From positions 1-25,880 of the forward strand of contig DISE01000099.1 in the NCBI GenBank assembly GCA_002421865.1: 25,880 bases of DNA, written 5' to 3'. This stretch comes from Castellaniella sp. UBA6218 (lineage in GTDB: Bacteria; Pseudomonadota; Gammaproteobacteria; Burkholderiales; Burkholderiaceae_B). The translations under genes and the position numbers were made by a program. This document shows, piece by piece, positions 1-5,931 of this stretch (position 1 is the first letter of the stretch; every line of letters starts with the position of its first letter). Under the pieces are notes generated by a model that searched no databases, was not told the origin of the DNA, and saw only the letters and a program-made list of their open reading frames with translations.

Positions 1-23
1 TTCGATTCCGGCCCCGGGCACCA
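1..23 (+). tRNA. 3' end of a tRNA gene (partial)
   Basis: The window opens inside the T loop of a tRNA. TTCGATT is followed by CCGGC (3' side of the T stem), CCCGGGC (3' side of the acceptor stem), discriminator A and an encoded CCA at 21-23. The acceptor sequence predicts a 5' end of GCCCGGG, which would fit a tRNA-Leu, but the anticodon lies outside the window so the identity is a guess. The same block recurs at 4350-4374, which suggests this tRNA end served as an integration site. Confidence 0.75.
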
Positions 24-372
24 TCCCCAAATCTTCTGCTAATTCAAGTCATTAGAAGATTTCGCAGTACAAGCCCCGCACCGGGGGTTTTTCCTAAAAT
101 TGCGGTCAGGTACTGTTTCGGTACAGTCATGTGGCGCTAGCCCCATACTGGAGTGCGCATGGCTACGATTTCAACGCTGTACTAAATCTGGGGGCAGGTC
201 ACATCCACCATGCCGGATGAGAATCAACAGTCATAGCGCAGAAATAAACTGCGGCGTATCATGATTTGGTGGTCTTGGCCGGATCGGCTCTTCAAGAACC
301 TTCACTGAATTGGAATGCGGGTCGACGGGCGAACGATGGCATCTTCTCATGCATTGTTGAAGGGGAATTCAC
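24..372. other. Non-coding stretch after the tRNA
   Basis: No convincing gene is visible in about 350 bases. The stretch holds an imperfect inverted repeat (AATCTTCT at 30-37 pairing with AGAAGATT at 54-61), a short terminator hairpin at 73-92, and a small palindrome (ACTGT at 112-116, ACAGT at 123-127) of the kind bound by GntR/MocR or similar regulators. The region looks less GC-rich than the metabolic genes to the right, in keeping with its position just inside a suspected insertion at the tRNA 3' end. Confidence 0.5.
73..92 (+). terminator. Rho-independent terminator after the tRNA
   Basis: CCCCG (74-78), loop CAC, CGGGG (82-86), then G and five T residues (88-92). The stem is short but pure GC and the T run is clear. 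It lies about 50 bases past the tRNA CCA end and is well placed to end the tRNA transcript. Confidence 0.6.
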
Positions 373-738
373 ATGAAGACCCACAGTGTCGGCCACCCGC
401 CGGTGGCACGAGCCTTCAAGCAGACCATCGCCAGTGTCGATGCGCTGCTCTTCGTCACCCCAGAATACAAGCGTTCGATCTCAGGCGGCCTGAAAAACGC
501 GCTTGACTGGGCAAGTCGTCCATGGGGACAGAACTCCTTCACTCGCAAGCCCTGCGCCGTAATCGGCACATCGCCCGGGGCCATCGGCACAGCGGTGGCC
601 CAGCAGAGCTTGCGCAGCGTACTTGGCTTTTGCAACGCGCCTCAGATGAACGCGCCAGAGGCCTACATCCAGTTCACCCGGCCGCAGGAGGCGGAGAGCC
701 ACCGTTCGCCATCAAATAGACTGACGCGTTTTAAATAG
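373..738 (+). pseudogene. Truncated NADPH-dependent FMN reductase
   Basis: The 121-residue product is clearly the middle of an NADPH-dependent FMN reductase (SsuE/ChrR-like flavodoxin fold). The segments LLFVTPEYKRSISGGLKNAL (residues 25-44) and AVIGTSPGAIGTA (about 62-74) are typical of the family. Full-length members are about 180-190 residues. Here the N-terminal phosphate-binding strand and loop (about 60 residues) is missing and the C-terminus departs from the family after AYIQF. In the conserved PEYNRSIPG motif the Asn is Lys and the Pro-Gly is Ser-Gly. A Shine-Dalgarno-like AAGGGG precedes the ATG, so the remnant may still be translated, but an active flavoprotein is unlikely. It sits 12 bases before the MFS gene. 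Confidence 0.75.
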
Positions 739-750
739 ACGGAGAATGAC

Positions 751-2244
751 ATGGATACCAGTGTCAATCCCGAGGTACCGTACAAGGGTAATGATCGGCT
801 GCTCTTCGGCATCATCATGGGCGTCGTGGCGTTCTGGCTGTTTGCTCAAACAACGCTGAATATTTCGCCCGACATGAGCCGCGACCTGGGCATGGATGCA
901 AGCATGATGAACGTTGCGGTGGCTATCACCTCGCTGTTCTCGGGCATCTTCATCGTGGTAATGGGCGGCTTGGCCGATCGTGTCGGTCGACTCAGAATCA
1001 CCCGTATTGGCTTCTACCTGAGCATAGCCGGCTCGCTGTTGGTGGCGGTCACGCCGCAGGGGCAATTGGCCGCACCGGTCGTTCTGCTAGGCCGTGCGTT
1101 GCAAGGCCTTTCGGCCGCGTGCATCATGCCGGCGAGCCTGGCGTTGGTCAAAGCCTTTTGGGATGGTCCCGAGCGCCAACGTGCTATCAGCATGTGGTCG
1201 ATCGGCTCTTGGGGTGGTTCGGGCCTGTGCTCACTGGTCGGTGGGTTGATGTCGCAGCACTTTGGCTGGCGTTCTATCTTCTGGCTGGCTGTTGCGGTGA
1301 GTGTTTCAGGCCTATGGATGATGCATGGCGCGCCCGAGAGCAAGGCGGAATCTAAGGGTAAGTACAGGTTCGACCTTTCTGGCGTGCTTGCTTTCATGGT
1401 CACCATGGTGGCATTGCAGGTGCTGGTCACGCAGGGCAACAGGCTGGGATGGACCAGCCCAACGAGCCTGGGCCTTTTTGCGGCCACGGTAGTATTCGGC
1501 TGGCTGTTTGTCCGTATTGAAAGCAAGGCGTCCAGTGCATTTTTCGACTTCAGCCTATTCAAGAATGCGACCTACACGGGCGCGACGATCTCCAACTTCC
1601 TCGTAAATGGCACCGCTGGCACGCTAATCGTGTCGCTACAACTGGTGCAGATCGGCGGCAATATGAACGCCCAACAGGCCGGTTTTCTGACGCTAGGCTA
1701 TGCCATTGCCATTATTGCCTTCATTCGTGTGGGCGAAAAGCTGCTGCAACGCTTCGGTCCGCGCAAGCCGATGGTCTGGGGTTGCCTGATCACGGGCCTG
1801 GCGATCCTGATGGTGTCGCCCGCCAACCTGCTTCTGTGGGACTACAAGATCCTCGCGAGCGTCGGCTACACGCTGTTTGGTGTCGGTCTGGCGTTCTACG
1901 CGACCCCCTCGACCGATGCGGCGCTATCGAATCTGCCAGCCACCCAGACGGGGTCGGGTTCAGGTATCTACAAGATGGCTTCGTCACTCGGCGCCGCATT
2001 TGGCGTGGCTATTTCCGCTGCCATCTTCACTGCGCTCAGCGGCGACAGAGCGAGCGTGAGCTGGTTGGATGGCATGATCACCTTCGCCGGCCGCCAGGAC
2101 AACCTTGCTGTGCGCGAGGCTGCCATCGTTGCGTTGGGCTTTAACGTACTGATGGTCGTGATGGCCATCGTCTCGATCATGCTGACGGTGCCCAAGGGCA
2201 CGAAAGTGCAGCCATCGATATCCAACCTGGATGCGAAGCCCTGA
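751..2244 (+). CDS. MFS drug/solute exporter, DHA2-like
   Basis: A 497-residue integral membrane protein with 12 to 14 predicted hydrophobic segments. The major facilitator signatures are visible: GGLADRVGRLRITRIG in the loop after the second segment (motif A) and LGRALQGLSAACIMPASLAL (motif B, with its conserved Arg). Length and layout fit the DHA2 proton-antiport family (QacA/SmvA-like), which exports cationic drugs or hydrophobic compounds, but the substrate cannot be read from sequence. GGAGA lies 7 bases before the ATG. The gene is followed after 60 bases by the M20 hydrolase, so export or import of that enzyme's substrate or product is possible. Confidence is high for the family and low for the substrate. 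Confidence 0.9.
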   Translation: MDTSVNPEVPYKGNDRLLFGIIMGVVAFWLFAQTTLNISPDMSRDLGMDASMMNVAVAITSLFSGIFIVVMGGLADRVGRLRITRIGFYLSIAGSLLVAVTPQGQLAAPVVLLGRALQGLSAACIMPASLALVKAFWDGPERQRAISMWSIGSWGGSGLCSLVGGLMSQHFGWRSIFWLAVAVSVSGLWMMHGAPESKAESKGKYRFDLSGVLAFMVTMVALQVLVTQGNRLGWTSPTSLGLFAATVVFGWLFVRIESKASSAFFDFSLFKNATYTGATISNFLVNGTAGTLIVSLQLVQIGGNMNAQQAGFLTLGYAIAIIAFIRVGEKLLQRFGPRKPMVWGCLITGLAILMVSPANLLLWDYKILASVGYTLFGVGLAFYATPSTDAALSNLPATQTGSGSGIYKMASSLGAAFGVAISAAIFTALSGDRASVSWLDGMITFAGRQDNLAVREAAIVALGFNVLMVVMAIVSIMLTVPKGTKVQPSISNLDAKP

Positions 2245-2304
2245 CGTCTGCTTCAGGTACCCCCGTTCTCGAACTGCTAGCTATCTGCCACATCTGGAGT
2301 CGCC

Positions 2305-3567
2305 ATGAATGCCCTCGTTGAAGCTCTAGGTACCGCCGAACCCACCCTTATGATCGAGCTTGAAGAGCTCTACAAAGATCTTCACCGGCATCCCGAGTTG
2401 TCCATGCAGGAGGTCCGCACCGCGAAGATAGTCGCCGACGCGATGGAGGGGCTTGGCTACGAAGTGACGCGCAACGTGGGCGTCACTGGCGTGGTCTGCT
2501 TGATGAAGAACGGCGCCGGCCCAACCGTGATGCTGCGTGCTGACATGGATGCTTTGCCGATGGCCGAGAACACCGGGCTGCCATACGCGAGCACCGTAAT
2601 GGCGCGCGACACGGACGGCATCGAGGTCGGGGTCGCACACTCGTGCGGCCACGATATGCACGTGACATGGCTGATCGGCGCCGCTCGCATCCTGGCAGCG
2701 AACCTCGCCGCATGGCGCGGCACGTTGATGATCGTATTTCAGCCGGGCGAGGAAACCGCCGAGGGCGCTTCCGCCATGGTCAAGGACTGGGGTGATGGCC
2801 GTTTTCCGAAGCCCGACATCATCCTTGGGCAGCATGTGATGGTCGGCGCTGCCGGTACCGTGAGCTATCGCCCTGGCGTCACGCTGTCGGCCGGAGACAG
2901 TCTGAAGATCAGGCTGTTCGGGCGCGGCTCGCACGGTTCGCAGCCGCAGACATCCATTGATCCGGTGATCATGGCCGCCGCGACCGCGCTGCGCCTGCAG
3001 ACCATCGTCTCACGTGAAATCGCGCCGACCGAGCCGGCGGTACTCACCATCGGTTCGCTGCAAGCCGGCACCAAGGAAAACATCATTCCCGACGACGCCA
3101 TCATCAAGCTGAACATGCGTACCTTCAGCGAGGACACGCGCCAATACATGCTCAAATCGATCCGCCGAATCTGCTGCGCTGAGTGCGAAGCGTCCGGCGT
3201 CGAACGTCCGCCCGAGTTCAGCGTCATCAACACCTATCCGCTGACCGAGAACGACCTGATCGCGACGCAAAAGGTGGCCGAAGCCTTCGGTCGCCAGTTT
3301 GGCGAAAACGCGTCTTTGGCGCCGGGCCCGGCGTCGGCCAGCGAGGATTTCAGCATCTTCGGTCGCACTTGGGGTGTTCCCTATGTGTTTTGGTTTGTCG
3401 GTGGCACCAACCCCGAGGCATACGCGAAGGCCAAACAGGAAAAGACCGTCAACAAGATCCCCAGCAATCACTCGCCGAAGTTTGCGCCTCAGATTCACCC
3501 GACGCTCGAGACCGGCTTACAGGCCATGCTGACAGCCGCCGGCGCATGGCTGTGTCCCGCTGCATGA
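2305..3567 (+). CDS. M20 family amidohydrolase (hippurate hydrolase-like)
   Basis: A 420-residue cytoplasmic metallo-amidohydrolase of peptidase family M20D (hippurate hydrolase, IAA-amino-acid hydrolase, N-acyl-amino-acid deacylase). Visible motifs in order are HRHPELS (27-33), RADMDALP (78-85), SCGHDMH (113-119; probable metal ligands Cys114 and His116), PGEE (147-150; general base and ligand), GQHV (His177), GRGSHGS in the dimerisation lid (206-212), SEDFS, and NHSPKF near the C-terminus (His389). The whole metal site is therefore intact. It probably cleaves an N-acyl or N-aroyl amino acid. GGAG precedes the ATG. Its stop codon overlaps the start of the next gene in an ATGA, indicating translational coupling. 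Confidence 0.92.
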   Translation: MNALVEALGTAEPTLMIELEELYKDLHRHPELSMQEVRTAKIVADAMEGLGYEVTRNVGVTGVVCLMKNGAGPTVMLRADMDALPMAENTGLPYASTVMARDTDGIEVGVAHSCGHDMHVTWLIGAARILAANLAAWRGTLMIVFQPGEETAEGASAMVKDWGDGRFPKPDIILGQHVMVGAAGTVSYRPGVTLSAGDSLKIRLFGRGSHGSQPQTSIDPVIMAAATALRLQTIVSREIAPTEPAVLTIGSLQAGTKENIIPDDAIIKLNMRTFSEDTRQYMLKSIRRICCAECEASGVERPPEFSVINTYPLTENDLIATQKVAEAFGRQFGENASLAPGPASASEDFSIFGRTWGVPYVFWFVGGTNPEAYAKAKQEKTVNKIPSNHSPKFAPQIHPTLETGLQAMLTAAGAWLCPAA

Positions 3568-4262
3568 ACATTCACGAGTTGTCCCTTGCCGGGCTGAATG
3601 ACCATCGGCTGTTCACGGTTCTCGATCTGGCGGGTACGTTCGCTTTTGCCATCAGCGGTGCCGTTGCGGCAAGGGATCGGGATCTCGACTGGTTCGGTGT
3701 CATGGTTATCGCCTTCGCTGTCGCTTGCGGTGGGGGCGTGGTGCGTGATCTGTGCATTGGCGCCGTTCCACCGGCCGGGCTGACCGATTGGCGCTACCTT
3801 GCCGTCTCAATGGCTGCTGCATGGATGGCGATCGCCGCAGCGCCGCTGGTCGTGCGAATCGCGAACCCGGTAACCCTGTTTGATTCACTGGGATTGGGGC
3901 TGTTTGCCGTCACCGGTGCGCAAAAGGCCATGATCTTCGGTCACAACGCCGAGGTGGCAGTGCTGCTTGGCGTCGTCACCGCCGTGGGCGGCGGTGTCGC
4001 ACGCGATGTGCTCCTCAATCGAGTGCCAGTGATCCTTCAGCGCGAGATTTATGCGTCGGCCGCCTTGGTCGGCGCGGTAATTGAAGTGGCTGGCGAGCAC
4101 CTCGGATGGGTATCGAGCGGGCGGACCTGGGTCGCCCTGATGGCATGTTTTGCGTTGCGTTTCCTATCGCTGCGCTACAAGTGGCACTTGCCGCGAACTG
4201 CTGGCGGACACGGTCACAATCAAAACTCAGCGGGCGGGCGCCATCGCCATACCCGCCATTAG
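3564..4262 (+). CDS. TRIC/UPF0126 (YadS-like) membrane protein
   Basis: A 232-residue inner-membrane protein of the trimeric intracellular cation channel (TRIC) family, UPF0126. It has two repeats of three helices, each with the diagnostic glycine-rich kink followed by Arg-Asp: GGGVVRD and GGGVARD. Prokaryotic TRIC proteins are potassium-permeable channels; some relatives are annotated as glycine transporters. The start was chosen at the ATG in the ATGA overlap with the upstream amidohydrolase; an in-frame ATG 18 bases earlier is the alternative. The C-terminus carries a His/Gly/Asn-rich tail after the last helix (HGHNQN, RHRHTRH) that is not typical and may reflect joining to foreign DNA at the right end of the islet. 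Confidence 0.88.
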   Translation: MNIHELSLAGLNDHRLFTVLDLAGTFAFAISGAVAARDRDLDWFGVMVIAFAVACGGGVVRDLCIGAVPPAGLTDWRYLAVSMAAAWMAIAAAPLVVRIANPVTLFDSLGLGLFAVTGAQKAMIFGHNAEVAVLLGVVTAVGGGVARDVLLNRVPVILQREIYASAALVGAVIEVAGEHLGWVSSGRTWVALMACFALRFLSLRYKWHLPRTAGGHGHNQNSAGGRHRHTRH

Positions 4263-4344
4263 CGGCGCGCCAGACAATGCCGCGATAGCCGGCACAAGAA
4301 AATTTGGCGGGATCGTGGAGAGCGCGCACCGCCGTCTAAGGCAT

Positions 4345-4374
4345 GCCGGTTCGATTCCGGCCCCGGGCGCCATC
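4345..4374 (+). repeat. tRNA 3'-end direct repeat (attR-like)
   Basis: GCCGG, loop TTCGATT, CCGGC, CCCGGGC, discriminator G and CCA: a complete T arm plus 3' acceptor strand. Upstream bases do not fold into a canonical anticodon arm, and no GCCCGGG exists where the 5' acceptor strand should be, so this is a fragment rather than a gene. Positions 4350-4374 repeat 1-25 with one change. The copy runs directly into the stop codon (4373-4375) of the HD-GYP gene on the other strand. Confidence 0.6.
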
Positions 4375-5761
4375 AAGAATCTTCCGCAAAATCGGGCCCG
4401 GTCGACATCAAACCACCCTCGGTCCCCACGCTGGCGCACAGAGCATCGAAGCAGGCCGGATCCAAGGCGGTTCCCACGGTTTTCCGCATCATGTCGAGCG
4501 TCTGGTCCACGGGGATTGCGCCCCGGTACGGACGCTCGGCCGTGATGGCGTCGAAAATATCGGCGGTGGTGATGATGCGCGTTTCGAGCACGATGGCTTC
4601 GGCGGCGATACCGCGCGGGTACCCCCCACCGTCCAGGCGCTCGTGGTGTGCGCCCGCAATGCGGGCCAGCTCGGCAAACCCGCTGAAACGCCCCAGGATG
4701 GATTCCGTGTATTCGGCATGCCGTCTCACCGATTCCCATTCCGCCGCATCCAGGCTGCCCGCCTTGTCGAGCACGCTGTTGCTGACCCCCAGCTTGCCCA
4801 CATCGTGCAGCAATGCCCCGCGATACAGCCAGCGCCGCAAGGCGGGATCCATGCCCAGCTTGACCGCTATGGCGTCGGCATACCGGGCCACACGACTGCT
4901 GTGGCCGCTTGTGTAGGGGCTTTTGGCGTCGACCACCTGACCAAACGCCGCGGCGATATCGTCCAGATAATCATCATCAATGACCACCTGACGCACCTGC
5001 GGCTCGATGCCATGCACCCGGGCGGGCAGATCGTCGGCTGCCAGCGCCTGCCAGAACGCGGGATCGGCGGCTACGGTTTCAAAGGCTTTGACCAGATCCG
5101 GGTCGAACCAGCGGCCCGCACGCAACCTGACCTCGTCCAGGGCGGCCTGCGGACCGCCTTGGGTGTGGAACACATCGATGACCTGTGACAGCAGTGCGAT
5201 GCGGGAATACAGCGGGATGGCGGACCCGGCCAGACCTTCGGGCCGGCCCTGGCCGTTGAAATGTTCATCCAGGCTGAGGATGCCGTCGGCCACCGCGTGC
5301 GGAAAGCGCAGCATCAGGGCGATCTCCGCGCCCCGGTGACACCGGGTGGCGATCAGTTCCTGCGCGACGGCATCGGCGTCCCGGACCACGGAAAAAATCC
5401 GGCGGAAGCGCTCCGCCAGCCCGGCCTTCAGGCCGGTGTGCGTGAGCACGAACGACAAGGCGCTGGGCAGGCTGTCGCCCACCTTTTTGTAATCTCGCTT
5501 GAACTGCAGGTCATCGGTGAGATACAGCTCGCAGATTCTGGCGGCATTGCTGCTGCAACCCAGATCCTTCAGCAGCAGTGTGTAATACAGTTCCCACATC
5601 GAGGACTCATCGAGTCCGATGACCTGCCCGATGTGCATGCCTATCCAGCAACAGCGCACACAATGACCGGGGGGCTGGCCTTCGGTGATGTCAAGCGCGT
5701 GACTGAACGCCCCGATCAACTCGGACAGCCGGATACGTTCTGGCAGCGGGGGAATCCGCAT
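4373..5761 (-). CDS. Tandem HD-GYP domain protein (c-di-GMP phosphodiesterase-like)
   Basis: 462 residues with two HD-GYP-like modules. The C-terminal module (about 265-445) is complete: SGHSSRVA (His287), HDVGK (319-323), RRHAEY (His348), HHERLDGGGYPRG (372-384) and TTADIFDAIT (Asp401). These are the metal ligands and GYP motif of phosphodiesterases that linearise c-di-GMP to pGpG or GMP. The N-terminal module (about 15-200) keeps the outline but is degenerate: the HD pair is Lys65-Asp66 in LLLKDLG, and the GYP motif reads HFNGQGRPEGL (167-177). It is probably structural or regulatory. There is no signal peptide or transmembrane segment. GGAGA precedes the ATG. The gene is convergent with the islet. 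Its role is presumably local c-di-GMP signalling, which often affects motility and secretion. Confidence 0.88.
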   Translation of the reverse strand: MRIPPLPERIRLSELIGAFSHALDITEGQPPGHCVRCCWIGMHIGQVIGLDESSMWELYYTLLLKDLGCSSNAARICELYLTDDLQFKRDYKKVGDSLPSALSFVLTHTGLKAGLAERFRRIFSVVRDADAVAQELIATRCHRGAEIALMLRFPHAVADGILSLDEHFNGQGRPEGLAGSAIPLYSRIALLSQVIDVFHTQGGPQAALDEVRLRAGRWFDPDLVKAFETVAADPAFWQALAADDLPARVHGIEPQVRQVVIDDDYLDDIAAAFGQVVDAKSPYTSGHSSRVARYADAIAVKLGMDPALRRWLYRGALLHDVGKLGVSNSVLDKAGSLDAAEWESVRRHAEYTESILGRFSGFAELARIAGAHHERLDGGGYPRGIAAEAIVLETRIITTADIFDAITAERPYRGAIPVDQTLDMMRKTVGTALDPACFDALCASVGTEGGLMSTGPDFAEDS

Positions 5762-5882
5762 AGGATGATCTCCATGAGCGCGGGCCTTGAAGCGATCGGT
5801 TCGAGCCCGACCCCTTTATAACGCGTCTGCCAGGCAAACCCGGCATGGCCCGCACGGTCGAAGCCCGCCGTGCAAGACGTTA

Positions 5883-5919
5883 AAAAGCCGCCCCCGCTGT
5901 GCGCGGGGACGGCCTTTTC
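5883..5919 (-). terminator. Bidirectional-looking terminator after the effector operon
   Basis: GCCGCCCCCGC (5888-5898) pairs with GCGGGGACGGC (5904-5914) with one C-A mismatch and a five-base loop. On the minus strand the stem is followed by TTTTT (5887-5883), directly after the stop of the 840-residue protein. On the plus strand it is followed by TTTT. Confidence 0.85.
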
Positions 5920-5931
5920 CCTGACCGCCGC

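Larger units (their letters stand above)
24..4349. mobile_element. Putative genomic islet between tRNA 3'-end repeats
   Basis: The first 25 bases of the window recur at 4350-4374 with one substitution (A20 to G4369). Both copies are the T-loop, T-stem and acceptor end of a tRNA including CCA, the classic att site of tyrosine-recombinase elements. The stretch between them carries accessory genes (flavin reductase remnant, MFS exporter, M20 amidohydrolase, TRIC-family protein) all on the plus strand and appears less GC-rich than its surroundings. No integrase is visible, so if this was an integrative element it is decayed, or its integrase lies elsewhere. Confidence 0.4.

Noticed and set aside
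112..127. LexA box
   Set aside because: CTGT and ACAG are present but separated by six bases; the usual proteobacterial LexA site needs eight. It may be another regulator's site.
4298..4372. A second complete tRNA gene
   Set aside because: The T arm and 3' acceptor strand are perfect, but no anticodon arm folds and the complementary 5' acceptor strand is absent.
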